Below, in pieces: positions 35,173-47,369 of a stretch of 64,000 nucleotides of DNA. The DNA is taken from positions 9,548,001 to 9,612,000 of the forward strand of contig OZ316892.1 of NCBI GenBank assembly GCA_973895155.1. The letters run 5' to 3'. Positions within the stretch are counted from its first letter, which is position 1; each line of letters opens with the position of its first letter. The notes beneath the pieces were generated by a model. That model was not told the origin of the DNA and ran no database searches. It saw nothing but the letters and a program-made list of their open reading frames with translations. The translations under genes were made by a program, and so were the position numbers. Source of the DNA: Marsupella aquatica. Taxonomy: Eukaryota > Marchantiophyta.

Positions 35173-37681
35173 CTAAAAAGGTGTGTTGCGTCCCTTCTTC
35201 TTCTTTGGGCGAGAGCATGGGCGGGGTACAGGTTTGGGAGCGCGAGACCCCTCATGTTGGTGGCTGCCCACAACCGTGGTAGCCACCTGCTCAGCGGATG
35301 GCGTGGGTTGGCCTGATGCAGGTCTAGACCCTGAACCACTAGATGCACCACTACGGTGCTTAGGCAAGACAGATGTCCCACCACCCCCCGACACAGCAGA
35401 GTGGAAGGAGCCCTCTCCGGTAGACCTACGCGAGTGATGGGATGCTCCACCTGCATGTGTTGTCTCTGGCCCGTGCCGTGCTGTACTCCCACCAGACTCA
35501 CGAGATGGCGCTCGCCCCCTAGAACCACCATCCTGTATGTCACTAGTCCCTCGTCGTGGAGGGTCAGCTGGTGCACTATGTACCCCGGACCGATGGCCTG
35601 GTCCCACACGACCTCTACTACCCCCTGACGGCCCGGGCCTACCACCCCGTGATGGTGCTAAATGATGGGAGCCCACACCATCAGCATCATGTGAACCAGC
35701 ACCCTCTGCTGATGTGGGGGCAACATGAGGGATAGGGGTAATCGTGGCCACTCTCGCCGACCCTGCCGCATCCTCTGCATCCTCATCACCTGCATTCTCA
35801 TCACCAGCATCCTCATCGCCAGCATCCTCATCACCACCGTCCTCATCACCTGCATCCTCATCACCTGCCCCACCTGACTCCTCATCCGATCCTGACTCCT
35901 CCTCCTACGCAATACATAGCTAGGATTAAATTGTTGTTAAATTAGTTTATATAGGGCCTCCAAAACTCTAACAAATTCACCATAACCAAAAACATTTTCA
36001 TAACCTAGGGGGAACACAAACCTCTCCCAACTCATCCTCAAGGTGGCGCTTAAGAGCGCGGGGTCCATTCCTCTTTGCCAAATCCCTCTCGGATGGCCCA
36101 ATAGGTCTACCCCACTCCCTTTCTTGGCAGTTCACAGTCCCAAACAAAATATCCCATTAGCATGAAACCAAGCAATCTTGGACCCCATAATGCACACCCT
36201 ACATACCCCTCATTAAAACTGTTATCATAGTAAACCCTAATTTAAAATAGGACCCCTGCCACATACCCATACATATCCTATACCCTATATATAAACCCCT
36301 AATCAAACTAGTTCTCAAATTTAACCCTAATTTAAAAAACTCCACAAAGTGCTACTCAATCATGAAACCCCTAAAACCTAATACCAAAGTTAAACAGTTA
36401 TTGCTATAAGCCCCCTAAAAATGCCACAAAACCTGATAATTAAGCTTTCCACGAGGGGTCCGATTCTCCATCGGATTGTCTTAGCATCGGAACTGCCTCG
36501 GAACATTAGTGCCAAAAAATGAATAACAAGAGGTCCGATGCCGGGTCCGATGCAGAAGAATCGGACACCTATCGGAAAGCACAGGGCCGAGAGCAAATTA
36601 CACCATCGGGCCGCAAAGGGTTTAAAGCATTTGGAGGCTAAAAAATGGTCACTCTTCACAACAGAAGGTCAGGTGGTCGGGGGGAGGAGCTAGGGAGGAG
36701 GGAGAGGGGACTTACAAATTCGGCCTTTAGTCGATTGGAGCCGCCTTGCCCCATCCGGTGAGTGACCACAGGTCGACCTTGCACTCGCTGCAAAGCTGCT
36801 ATGATGTCCTTTGGTGGCTTGGGGAGTCTTACCTCTTGTGCATGCCACTGTCGTAGCATCTGTTGGAGGGGGAGGATGTCAATTTCCTCTCCAGCTTTCC
36901 TCTTCTCCTCTGCCAGGCTGATTTTGAGATTGTAGTGACGTTTTTGCAGCCAGGCTCGGACTGCTAGTTCCTCCTCAAGCCAAGCTGCCCACTCATCTGA
37001 GGAAAGCGCATCTGGACAGCCCTGCTCCCTGACCACCTCTGCATCCATCGGCATCTCAGCAAGGTAGTTCCTGAATTTCTCTCTTTGATGGTTTCGCATG
37101 TCTGAGAGTGAGGCGGATATCCTCTTGTTCAAGAACCTATCATCAATGTGTGCCCCGTTCTTGAATCGTTCTTTCACTTGCTCTCGAATTCTGGATTTCT
37201 CTTCCTCCTTCTTCTTGCCCCAGTAATCTAATGGCCCCAAATTGGCCCGCACCACTTGTTTGAATTGGCTGCGAAAGAGATTGTAGCCCCTGGGTAATGG
37301 AGAGCCACCTGAGTTTAGGGGTAGCTCAGGCCTCAAAGCTCTCTCTGCTTCCTTTCGCTTGAGCTCCTCTACTCGCCCCTTCTCAGCTTCCCTAGCCTCC
37401 CTCCGAAGCTTCTTCTCTCGTTTTCGAGGAGAGAGAGACTCCTCTGCATCTGCCCTGCTTCTCTTTGCCTCCTTCTTCTTCTTTGCAGCTGCAATGGCTG
37501 CTACAGCAGCTTTCTCAGCCTCAATCTTTGAGGCATCAAACAAGGTCTGCAAAAGCGGGACTACTCTAGCTGCATCCTCCACACTCAACCCGGCCCTAGC
37601 AACAAAAATCTCCTTCATCACCTCATCGTATGCCCGAGAAGGTCCAGCCCCATCCCCACCACCAGATTTGCCTCCCACCAT
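35173..37681 (-). CDS. E1 gene B: basic coiled-coil accessory protein, 3 exons
   Basis: Exons on the minus strand: 37681-36716, 36114-36022 and 35904-35173 (596 aa, all in phase). The exon 1 donor is GTAAGT and the exon 3 acceptor GTAG. The exon 2 acceptor is a less certain GGGAG. Exon 1 opens MVGGKSGGGDGAGPS, then has an Ala/Lys-rich coiled coil with nuclear-signal-like basic runs (KKKKEAKRSR, RKREKKLRRE). Then comes a block shared with E2 gene B: FKNGAHIDDRFLNKRIS, HQREKFRNYLAEM and THRMGQGGSNRLKAEF. Exon 3 starts with acidic GDEDA-type repeats, becomes Gly/Ser/His/Arg-rich and ends KKKKGRNTPF. E2 gene B also ends in TPF. I do not recognise the family. Position and motif arrays suggest a second transposition protein (TNPA-like role), which is inference. 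An upstream ATG in frame (37817-37819) would add 46 residues. This frame has no stop. Confidence 0.7.
36440..36590. promoter_or_regulatory. E1 motif cluster inside gene B intron 1
   Basis: About seven ATCGGA/TCCGAT copies in 150 bp lie within the 36115-36715 intron. E2 has its own motif clustered in the same intron. Confidence 0.7.
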
Positions 37682-37799
37682 CTCCCCTCCTCCTTTGAGC
37701 TCCCCTCCCAGCCTCGACAATAGCCTAAGTGTCAAGTGCGAAGCTTGTCCCGACTCGCGGGTCTTCGCACCAGCGTCGGGACTTCTTTTTTGAAATCTG

Positions 37800-37985
37800 G
37801 CCTGTTGCGTCCGATGCAAATTGCTTCGGACTTTCCGAAGCCTAGAACATCGGTATTGGTATCGGACCTTCCGATATGTTTGACATCGGACCCCTCGTTG
37901 TTAATGGGTTGCCTTTTGTTTGCCAAGGTTTGTTCGTTTCTTATAGTATCGGACCCCTCGTAGAATTCTTTCGGATGCACCTTTT
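37800..37985. promoter_or_regulatory. E1 motif cluster upstream of gene B
   Basis: About five exact ATCGGA/TCCGAT copies plus TTCGGA variants lie just upstream of the gene B start, in the space between the divergent gene B and SET/transposase genes. It is a likely binding region for autoregulation, by analogy with En/Spm promoters. Confidence 0.65.
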
Positions 37986-38856
37986 CTTTCCCAAATTAAG
38001 GGGGTGTGATGTGTTTAGTTAAATGGGTTGAATTGGGTATGGATTCTAGAGTTTTGGGGTTTTTTGAATTTGGGTTGGGTATGGTTGTGTTAACATTTTC
38101 TTTCCATTTGAATTGACAGGTTTTTTGATGTAGGGTGATACATACCTCACTGGGAGGGTGACCGTGACGTGCATGTGACTCTTGTGCATACTAGTTCCTT
38201 CTTCACGGATACAATTTTTGGGTTTGTTCTTGATTTTCATTTTTTGGGGGATAATTTTACTCTGGTTGTGCATACCTAATATGTTAGGCTATAATGATGC
38301 AATTCTTATATAGTCTTGCTTGAGACATTGGTTTAGGGTTTTTATGAGGATAGTGTTGTACATTTTCTTATGATAACATGAAGCCATTGTTAGGCTAATG
38401 TTTGTGTTTGGATATGATGTGCAGTACCTTGATTTTGGCATGGAGGGGTAGGTTAATTAGTTTTTTTGAGGGGGGTTGGTAGTCTTTTTTGATAATGCAC
38501 TATGCATAGCGTGAGACCGCGCATCCAAGAGGTATGATGTTTCTTGGCCCATCCATGTATTCTCCTCAGGTTGTAACATAGAGGTTTACTTTGGCAAGTT
38601 TGACACATCGTTTGCCGAGGTGTGCATGTCGTGCACTTTTTTCACTTAGCTCACTATTGAAATGCCCACCTTGCAGAGACTTTGGATATCCCACACTTTG
38701 TGTGTCGAGAATATAGCCCAATAGGCACAGCAAAGCGCGGGTATCATTGAGGTACATAGGGCAATGTCTCTCTATGTAAATCTCCTTAATTATGTTTGTA
38801 TATACATCGACACAAGAAGTTGTTTAATCTAACTTACATGTTGGATATGTATGTAG
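37986..38856. other. E1 divergent intergenic region
   Basis: T/G-rich, with no coding motifs. It should contain the promoter and 5' UTR of the SET/transposase transcription unit. Confidence 0.4.
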
Positions 38857-40148
38857 ATGTCTACATCCGATAGTTCCACATCGGATTCAGACTCTGACAC
38901 GAGCTTGTCCGAGGGGGAGGTTCCTCCACCCCCTCCTCTTGACCGTCCTCGTGCTCCACTACGGCCCATACCTTGCTGGTGTGTGAGATGCAAGGGACTT
39001 GTGGTTCGACATGCCTGGGAGACTTGTGAGCACATTGAGAACTATGGTTGCCATGAGGGTGATATGCCAGGTTATTTGCCTAGCCAGGTAAATAATTATA
39101 CATACATCCCCCCTTTCATTTCATGAAACGGCAATTGGTGAAATATTGTATATAATTAGCTTGCATTCAAATAACACTACTTAATTTATTGTGTGTTGAA
39201 ATAGGTGCCTCGTAGACCCCCACCTCCTTTGGTTGATGATGCTGTGTGGCTAGAAGGGTTTCTCGCAAGGGCAAGGGACTTGCTTGCATCCCCCTTGCCC
39301 ATCCACCTCTTAGCCCCCCTGCTCCTATCCCCATAGTCGAGCATGTAGAGGGTGAACCGGTCTCTCGACCAAAGGTTGGGTGTACAAGAGTCCTACGTAC
39401 ACGACCACGGTCTCGTAGACGTAGACGGCAATATGAGCCACTGGAACAGGTAGACAACAGGGAGGAGGTGTTAGGCAGTGCCCGACCATCCAACAACGTA
39501 GATTATATTGGGGTTGATGGACGGTTTGGAGCATCTTATCTCACTGGTAGGGCAGCTGACATTTTGAAAGACTTTGATCCTAGTCTCTTCAAATTTCCAG
39601 ACTACATTCCTATTAATGAACTGGTTGAGATATGGGGTCACTCTTGGATAGTGAAAGATTCCTCCATTGGTGCTGATATAGGATATGGTCTATATGCTTT
39701 GGAGGACATTATTGTCCCTCCAAAGCCATGGAGACGTGGCTATGATGGAGAGCACCTTTTCCCTTACATTGGAGCTGTATACAACGCTAAGAGTTGGAAC
39801 ATTTTGTTGCGTCAACACCCAAGTTGGGGGGTGTACGCATTAAGGATGGACTCAGACCCAGACGAGGTCTTCACTAGGCCGTGGCATTGTAGGATGATTG
39901 ATGGTGACCCTGTTCGGAATTGTAATTTAGCAGGGTACATCAATAGTACCACGGGTAGAGGTAGAGATTTGGAGGCTAATGTAGAGTGGATCCAGATGTT
40001 TGGTCCACCTAGAGCTCCATATTTTGTGAAACATATGGATGATCACATCATGACGGTCGCTGTTAGGACCATTAGAGCTGGTGAGGAGTTATTGTGTGAT
40101 TATGAGTGGGATGCACCAAAATTGTCCCTACGTTCCCGTCCAAGATAG
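38857..40148 (+). pseudogene. E1 SET-domain protein with Cys-rich N-terminal exon, frameshifted
   Basis: Exon 1 (38857-39087) encodes a Ser/Asp-rich acidic start, a Pro run, and a possible zinc-binding module CWCVRCKG ... CEHIENYGCH, ending at donor CAG|GTAAAT. Exon 2 starts after AATAG at 39205. The SET domain runs about 39630-40110: GADIGYGLYALEDI (cofactor-loop GxG), NLAGYINST ... ANVEW (in place of the usual NHS/C ... PNC), and IRAGEELLCDYEW (ELxxDY with the catalytic Tyr). There is no post-SET CxC. SET domains transfer methyl from S-adenosylmethionine to lysines. The frame set by exon 1 (resembling E2 at AVWLEGFL) stops at about 39334, while the SET frame is shifted by one and has no ATG before the domain. 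The lesion probably lies in the C runs at 39290-39294 or 39314-39319. The same gene is unbroken in E2. Confidence 0.8.
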
Positions 40149-40268
40149 TTTCTTGGACTTACATATATACATATATATATCGGATTCTTTTCCATTTTTA
40201 ACATTGGATAATTGGTTGTTCACAATATTGATGTTGATGAGATTGCATGCATTGATGTTGTATGATAG

Positions 40269-43200
40269 AATCAATATGTGGTGCCTGATATTGGGGTAAT
40301 ATCACGAGCTATGCGGCAACACCTTGTTGAGGCCATGGTGGCGAATGATGGGGAGGAGAATGAGGTACAACATGAGGATGATGACTCTACCCAAGATCGG
40401 CTTGAAGATGAGGAGGCCATGGATGAGCTCATGAACCAATTTTATGAAGATGATGCTGATATTGGTATGGAGGAGATGGGTTTCACCGACGACAACACCA
40501 CTCATCCTTCTAGGGGGGGCCAGCAGAAGGAATGGGAAGAGGCTCAACGTCATGCTCGTACTCGCATATTTGAGGGGAGTAGGTTATCTCGGCTCTCAGC
40601 AATAATGTTATTGTTGAATGTGCAACAAAGACATGGGGCCAGCAACCTACTTTTGGATGATGTTTTTCATACCCTACATGATCGCATTTTACCACCAGGC
40701 AACAACATGCCAAGGTCTTGGAAGGAGGCTAAACAGGTGTTGAAGTCCATTGGTCTAAAGTATGAAGTGATACATGCATGTGTAAATGACTGCATTCTTT
40801 TTAGGGGTGAGCATGAAAATGCAATCATATGTCCTGAGTGTGAGAAGCCGCGGTACCGTGATGACATGTTGACAGGGAAGGTGCCTCAAAAAGTTATGCG
40901 GTATTTTCCTCTCATCCCTCGATTGCGAAATCAATACCGTTGTGCAGAGTTGGCTGAGTATATGGTATGGCACTCACAACATCGTTCTGATATGGGTACA
41001 GACTCCAGTGCCATGCGAATGATGGTTGACTCTCCTGCCAATCAATTTGTAGAGGATAGATGGGGTGAGTTCAAAACTGACCCACGACATGTGAGACTTG
41101 GATTGGCAGCAGATGGTATTAGCCCTTTTGCATTGGCAGGTAAAGCAAAACCATATTCAGTATGGCCAGTAGTTCTAACAAACTACAATATCCCTCCATG
41201 GATGGCCATGAAGAAAGGTCATCTACTACTCTCAATGATCATCCCGGGTCCTAAGCAAGTAAAAAAGATTGACATCTACTTGCAACCTTTGATTGATGAG
41301 CTTTTGCAACTTTGGAGGGGAGTGGATTGTTATGACGGACGTCGCAACACTGGAGGTTTATCTCGCGCATTCACCCTCAAGGCCATTCTTATGTGGACCA
41401 TGCATGATTTACCAGGTAATCACAGTAAACCTTGCAATTAATTTAACCCTATTTCATCAATCTTGCACTTAATTAAAAATTGTATTCTTTTCTCTAACCT
41501 TCTTTCATTGGCTGGCTGTCCCTTGACCAATCATAGGGTTTGGATATATCTCTGGATTGCAAACATCAGGCTATCGAGCTTGCCCTTCATGTGGACCAGA
41601 TTTGGAGGGAGTGGCAAGACGCAAGTCAACTACTTTGCGGAAGATAGTTTACATTGGTCATACTAAATATCTTCCAGCAGACCATCCTTGGAGGAGTGAC
41701 CACTTCCTGTATGACACTGATGAGGGCCAACCTGATACCCGTCCTCAACCTCAGCGAAAGGATCCAGCATATTGGAGAGAGGTATGGCAAAGAGTTCAAG
41801 ACCCAGATGATCCATTACAATTTCTCAGATGTGGGATGACCCGTTTGTCTGCATTATCACAGTTGCCATATTGGTCAGATATGCCCATTAATCACTTGTT
41901 AGATCCGATGCACTTTGAGGGGAATGTGGGGAGGTCATTGATTCGTCATCTATATGGGGAGAAGAACCACAATTGGAGAGAAAGTTGTGAGGAGATGGGG
42001 ATGCATGGTCTTCTTGATTTTTGGCCATCTTTGGACCCCCTGGAGACCCCCTAGCATCCATCCACCTTGGGTTTTGACTGGGGCAGAGCGCACTGAGTTT
42101 CGCAGACGTATTGGGTCAATGAGGTTTCCCACAGGTTATGGCGCAAATCTCCGAAAAGCATTTGGGGGGGATGATTCTCCAAAATGGCCATCTTACTTGA
42201 AAACACATGATTATCATCGGTTACTAGAACATGTCATTCCAGTTGCAATTATTGGATTGGGTAGTGAGGAACTTCGTGATGCCCTTTGGTCATTGGGAAA
42301 GCTTTTGAGATGGGTATGTCAGAAGGAGGTACAGGAGGATGAAACTGCTGCAATGGAGATATTTGGAGTAGAGGTTATTTGTAAGTTGGAGAAGGCACTC
42401 CCTCCCTCTTTCTTTGATGGCCAGGTTCATTTTCTCATACATTTAGTGCATGAGGTTGCAATTGCAGGCCCAGTGCATTGTCGATGGATGTATTGGGTTG
42501 AGCGTTATATGGGGGTGATGAAGTCGTACGTCTCTAATCGCGCTAGGGTGGAAGCTAGCATTGCAGAGCGTCATCTTGGAGCAGAGAGTATGTTTTATTG
42601 TACAAACATAGTTGCCACACTAGATCCTAACGCTCCTAGGGGATGGATACCTGAGGCAGCGCGAGAGGCGGACTATGAGGATGATAGACTCACTGGGGCA
42701 TCAGGAGAGCGTCTCTTGAGCTCAGCGGAGCGTTTGCAGCTCACAACATTTATGTTGTATAATTCACCAGAGGTTGTAGGGGAGTGGACAACATTTTATG
42801 AGGAGGAGAAGAAAAATAGTCGGCGACCACGATTATTTCCCAAGTTTCACCCATACATGAAGTCAAAGATGCTAGAAGTGGATGCCTTGGTGGGTATTGG
42901 GGAGAGCATATCACACTTCCCAAAGGTGACTGATAAGCTTCATACCTTGATTCATGGTCCACTACTTATAGTCACGACTCGGACAGCCATGTGGTCCAAG
43001 GGGAGACATTTTCGTGTTGAACGACTTGATGAGAAGAGGGCAGCTACACAAGATTGTGGGGTGATGGGTTGGTTCACCCAGGATTCACAGAGTAGCACAT
43101 CAGACAGGAATCCCATTCGGTCCACCGTCGCCCATTATGGAAAGATTGAGGAAATCCTTACCATAAAGTACCATGCACATACTACTTTGGAGGAAGTGGT

Positions 43201-43495
43201 ATTAAAGTGCAAATGGTTCAAGATGAATCTTGTGGGCCACAACCGGACATGTGAAGATGATGCATGCGGTTTTACCCGGTTGAAGACAACCACAAATAGT
43301 GTCATCAGCTCAAACTGGAGGTCCTCAGATCCCTTTGCATTCCCCCATCACCTTGAACAATGTTTTTACCTACCCTATCCAGATGACTCAGATTGGTCCA
43401 TTGTCATGCCATACATTCCACGATCACGATCCATCGTCCAGGATAGACCTAACGTAGTTATAGTGGAAGATACTAACATTCCCTCCACTAGTTAG
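40269..43495 (+). pseudogene. E1 CACTA transposase (tnp2 family with DUF4218 and DUF4216), frameshifted
   Basis: The transposase cuts and joins the element ends. Exons are 40269-41415 and 41537-43495, with an in-phase GT-AG junction. The tnp2 core reads RHVRLGLAADGISPF, SVWPVVLTNYNIPPW, TMHDLPG|FGYISGLQ, YRACPSCGP and LLDPMHFEGNVG. DUF4218 reads LPPSFFDGQVHFLIHLVHE with MYWVERYMGVMK. DUF4216 reads HYGKIEEIL ... FKCKWF-like and GFTRLK. The Asp in LAADG, the Asp in LLDPMH and the Glu in VERY are the expected catalytic triad positions, from family knowledge. A one-base shift near 42036-42051 (two C5 runs) separates the first frame (TAG at 42052-42054) from the second. The frame opens right after a TAG acceptor at 40268 with no ATG until 40311, which suggests an upstream exon. 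Confidence 0.9.
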
Positions 43496-44209
43496 ATATC
43501 TAGTACATCAAAGGCGGAGCTAACCCCTACCATCTTATTTGTGGCTATTTTATTGGCATTACATATTTATCGGCATTTCATGTGTTCTCACACTCTACCA
43601 TTGCATAAACTATATTGCTACAAGTATCCAGGATCAAACCATGACCACAATACAATGTCCCATTGTCAATCCCATGGAATCTACATCGCACAGGCATCGG
43701 TACTCGGCCGGAGAACTAAACCTCTTTCCGATATTGAAAGTGACGGGACACATGCGATTCAAAACCTATCGGACACATTTTTCCGTTCCAGAAACCATCG
43801 GACCCCTCGGCAAAAATGATGAAGGAGGGGTCCGATATGCTTACCTTTGGACAACTTCCGATACTGTAACTATCGCACGTAGGTTCCAAAGCAATGTCTT
43901 TCCCAATATTATGTCCGTTGGTTTAAATATCGGACAATGTCCGTTTGTTTTTCCAACGAGCCTCAGGTCCGAGTGTAACTGCATCGGAAGCTAAAGCCTT
44001 ACTTTTGTCGTCTTTTTGCGATGCTATTAATTTCGGACATTGTTCGATAGTTCTGGTATGGGATAGTTTTTGCGAAGCATTTTCCATCGGTACATTTATT
44101 TCCGATATATCATGAATCGGAAATTACGATGGTTTTAATATCGGAAGTTGTTCGATGCGTTCGGTTTCGGATGGCTAAAAGAAGCCGCGATTTGAGTATC
44201 GGAAAGAGA
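43496..44209. promoter_or_regulatory. E1 right subterminal motif array
   Basis: After a short transposase 3' tail, from about 43690 the sequence is again crowded with ATCGGA/TCCGAT/TTCCGATA words in both orientations up to the right terminal repeat. This mirrors the left array. Confidence 0.72.
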
Positions 44210-44226
44210 CCAAAAATGTACTAGTG
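44210..44226. repeat. E1 right terminal inverted repeat
   Basis: The reverse complement reads CACTAGTACATTTTTGG. The target duplication GAG follows at 44227-44229. Confidence 0.95.
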
Positions 44227-44229
44227 GAG

Positions 44230-45373
44230 GCTTGTGCTTCAGAGCAGAAGCATGAGTAGAATGCAGCAATGCAGAGGGAGTTGCAATCTTTGAGTGACAA
44301 CAAGACATGTGAGTTGGAGCTTCCAAGAGGTTAGCAAGTGGTGGACAGCAAGTGGATTTACAAGTTGAAGGACAGTCCTTCAATCAGAGGGTGGAGATAA
44401 GATCTACAAGGCAAGGCTTGTTGCCAAGGGATTCACTCAGGAGAAAGGAGTGGATTACAATGAGGTCTTTTCACCAGTGGCTAAGTATTCCACAATTCGG
44501 ATCTTGTATCAGCTTGTTGTGTTTTTTAATCTGGTGATGGATCAGATGGATGTTGTTACTGCTTTGCTCTATGGCAACTTGGAAGAGATGATCTTCATGA
44601 GACAGCCGCTAGGCTTTATGAAGAAAGGCCAAGAGAACTTAGTTTGCAGATTGCTCAAGTCCTTGTATGGATTGAAGTAGTCTCCCAGATAGTGAAACAA
44701 GCGGTTTGATGATTTCATGCTTGCTCAAGGTTTTACAAGGATGGTGTATGATCCTTGTGTGTATACAAAATCAGTCAAGAATGATGTATTTGGTTTCATC
44801 ATTCTGGTGATCTATGTGGATGACATGCTAATTGTGGCTAAAGATCAATCTAAGGTTGACAGTCTCAAGGCAAAACTGAGTGTTGAATTCAGGATGAAGG
44901 AACTTGGTAAGGCCAAGAGGATCTTAGGGATGGAGATTTTTAGGAACTCTGATACTGGACAGTTGTGCTTGAGTCAAGGTCAGTATGTAAGGAAAATACT
45001 TGCACGATTCAACATGGAGAACTATAAGCCAGTGAGTATTCCTTTAGCTTCACACTTCAAGTTATCATCGGCTTTCTCTCCTACGGATGTTGTGGAGAAA
45101 GGTCTGATAGCTAAGATTCCTTATGAGAAGGCAATAGGCAGTCTGATGTATTTGATGACTTGTACTAGGCCTGACTTGGCCCTAGCGATGGGCAAGGTTA
45201 GCAGATTCATGTCAAATCCAAGGAAGGTACATTGGGAAGCTGTGAAGTGGATTCTCAGGTATCTCAAGGGTACACAGGACTATGGATTACTATTTGATAA
45301 CAAATCAGATACAACGTTAGTTGGCTATGTAGATTCTGACTATGGAGGCTGTCTGGATACAAGGAGGTCTACA
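44230..45373 (+). pseudogene. Copia pol fragment 2: reverse transcriptase and start of RNase H
   Basis: The copia frame resumes after E1 with QRELQSLSDNKTCELELPRG and KWIYKLK. The reverse transcriptase then shows VARLVAK-like text, DYNEVFSPVAKYSTIR, DQMDVVTALLYGNLEE, SLYGLK, and the catalytic YVDDML (about 44812-44830). The tether and RNase H start follow (YLMTCTRPDLALA, WILRYLKGT, GYVDSDYGG with the first catalytic Asp). Stops include TAG at about 44252, 44331, 44678 and 44690, the last two where the family has Gln/Trp-type residues. The fragment is interrupted at the RRST position by the hAT-like insertion. Confidence 0.9.
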
Positions 45374-46404
45374 CCCTGGGCCCTTAGTGTTACTAATACA
45401 GGGAGGACGTGCGAACAACGCAAGGGTATTTTTAATGTAATGCAAACTAATTTTTATAACAGTTTTTAAAGTAGGCAACATCCCTCTATATACATTCACC
45501 ACAATATTAGTAATAAGGCAAGAATCAAATACATGTCACATAAATCTTATGCAAGGGTACCCAAAATGCCAAGTACACGCGTCACTATATGGTTGACACA
45601 CATGTCATCACTTCATTTGCACACGTGTCCATATAGTAAATCAGATATTTAATTATTATCATCTTAAGGCAAGTTTGGTTTCGTTGGTCCCCTTATGGTG
45701 GAACAAATGGGTTAAGGTAGACATGTTTACCCGCATGTTTAGGAGTTAAGTGGGGAGTTGAGTAAATTTTGGGCCAGGATCTTTGGGCCCAACTTGGTTG
45801 GGAAACTGGGATTGATGGGGATCCATGGATTAATCCCACATGGACGGACAAGATTACTTTTGAATTCCCTTGAATCAAACAGCCATGTATGAGGCCAGAT
45901 GTGTTTGTGTATTGAGGGAGGGGTCTCGAGCGCTCAAACAATGTTTGTTATAGTTGGTTCAGACTTTGAAGTATTATTCTTGGATTATACATATATAGTA
46001 CTAATGAAAACTAGAAGTTCAGAGGCACTTTTGCGAACACTAAGACAAAACTGCAGGTCTATGTGTAAACTATAGGAAGAACTATAATTTTCTCTCGTCC
46101 TAATTTTGTTTATCTATATAAAATATGTACCTTGAACATCGAGCATAACATACAAGTCCCCTATGAAAGATAAAGTTTTAACTATTTCAGTATGATATTT
46201 GTAATTCTAAAAATTCAAGGGTGTTTTCAATTCCTTGAAAAACTCTATTATAATTTATAAAAGGATAAAATTTAATATGAAAAGTTAATATTTTTACATT
46301 AACAAGGGGATTTTTTTTGTGAACAAAAATATTAAGAAGAGGTACACGGGGGGTATCTGTTCTCAGGGGGGTTCACTTGATATAGTAAGAGTGAGGGCCC
46401 AGGG
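45374..46404. mobile_element. Non-autonomous hAT-like DNA transposon, 1,031 bp
   Basis: It lies inside the copia RNase H coding region and is flanked by a perfect 8-bp target duplication GGTCTACA (45366-45373 and 46405-46412), the hallmark of hAT insertions. The ends are CCCTGGGCCCTTAGTGTTACTA and, inverted, CCCTGGGCCCTCACTCTTACTA. These are terminal inverted repeats of about 22 bp with 3 mismatches. The interior is A/T-rich, has only short open frames and no transposase motif, so it depends on a source element elsewhere. The RNase H sequence is continuous once it and one duplication copy are taken out. Confidence 0.9.
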
Positions 46405-46805
46405 GGTCTACAACTGGGTTTGTTTTTACTCTTGGAGGAGGATGTATCAATTAGAAATCTACCTTGTAGAAGTGTATATCTCAGTCTACTACAGAAGCAA
46501 AATATGTTGCAGCAGCAAAAGCGGCAAAGGAAGCTATTTGGTTAGATAAGTTGATTGCGGAGATGGGTTTAGAGCATGGCAAAATGACTCTAAACTATGA
46601 TAGTCAGAGTGCTCTTCACTTGGCTGCTGACCAGGTGATGGATAGCAGGGTGAAGCACATTGATATCAGGTACCATTTTATCAAACAAGCAGTGTCTGAT
46701 AAAACTTTTGAGCTAGTCAAGATTGATGGAAAGCTCAATCCTGCTGATGCCTTTACCAAAGTGATTCCTTTGGAGAGTTTCTCAAGACACCGTGCTACTT
46801 TGTAG
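46405..46805 (+). pseudogene. Copia pol fragment 3: RNase H C-terminus
   Basis: This part reads across small frame changes from an STTGFVFTL-like stretch, through QSTTEAEYVAAAKAAKEA and WLDKLIAEMGL, to SALHLAADQVMDSRVKHID, RYHFIKQAV and a final stop at 46803-46805. These are the conserved C-terminal RNase H pieces of copia pol (the TEAEY Glu and the KHIDIRYHF segment). An early part (46413-46500) carries frame disruptions and a TAG. Confidence 0.88.
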
Positions 46806-47007
46806 GTTTTGCAGTTGTAGTGCAAGTAGAGTTATTTAGCAATGTGTGACTATTTATATATGAATTACTCATTCCTATTTGGCTACGGCTTAGTTCTAGT
46901 TAACCCTTAGTTAACCCTTGTGGTTTTTAGTGGTTTGGTAATTGTCTAGAACTTCCCGCTGAGGATTCCATATGGTAGCATTTAGTCCAGTCCCCAAGAC
47001 AAGAGTC

Positions 47008-47016
47008 AAGGGGGAG
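47008..47016 (+). promoter_or_regulatory. Copia polypurine tract
   Basis: AAGGGGGAG lies immediately before the 3' LTR and is the plus-strand primer site. Confidence 0.8.
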
Positions 47017-47018
47017 TT

Positions 47019-47346
47019 TTTTAGATATTGTTCTAGTCTTGTGACTCATGAGCTAATCACAGTTAGTCTAACTCGGTTTAGGACTTAGCTAATGTTAGCG
47101 GTTGTGCGGTTGTGCGGTTGTGCATATAGCCAGGGCTGAAGCCAGACCCTGGTGGAACTTAGGCTCATGTTTACGGAGCTAGTTGAGAGATAGGGAGAGC
47201 TTGTGCTGTGGATGCTTGGTATGGCTGGACGGCCTAGAGTGTAGTAAAGCTCTTGTGTGTTCCCGTGGATGTAGCCTCATGTGGAGGTGAACCACGTATC
47301 TCTCTGTGTTGACTATTGTGCGTTGGATGATTCATGGGCTTGCCGT
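47019..47346 (+). repeat. 3' LTR of copia, first part (rest at 57079-57102)
   Basis: It is homologous to the 5' LTR from the fifth base on. The expected terminal TG has become TT. It has an extra GTTGTGCG copy. E2 splits it after TTGCCGT, and the last 24 bases (TACGAATGTCG ... TCACCA) continue at 57079-57102. Confidence 0.92.
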
Positions 47347-47356
47347 CACTACAACA
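47347..47356. repeat. E2 left terminal inverted repeat
   Basis: CACTACAACA. It is the exact inverted match of 57066-57075. Past this the two ends share CTTTTGCGAA-like sequence at slightly different distances. Confidence 0.94.
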
Positions 47357-47369
47357 TAATTGACACTTT

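Larger units (their letters stand above)
34392..44226. mobile_element. CACTA (En/Spm-like) DNA transposon E1, carries a SET-domain gene
   Basis: 9,835 bp, bounded by CACTAGTACATTTTCGG and its near-perfect inverted copy, flanked by the 3-bp target duplication GAG (34389-34391 and 44227-44229). CACTA ends and a 3-bp duplication define the superfamily. It sits in the copia linker between integrase and reverse transcriptase, and the copia reading resumes on the far side. Contents left to right: gene B on the minus strand, then a Cys-rich exon, SET exon and tnp2-type transposase on the plus strand. The subterminal motif ATCGGA/TCCGAT is abundant at both ends and around gene B exon 1. The SET and transposase frames each show a one-base shift, so this copy is probably not autonomous. 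Confidence 0.95.
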
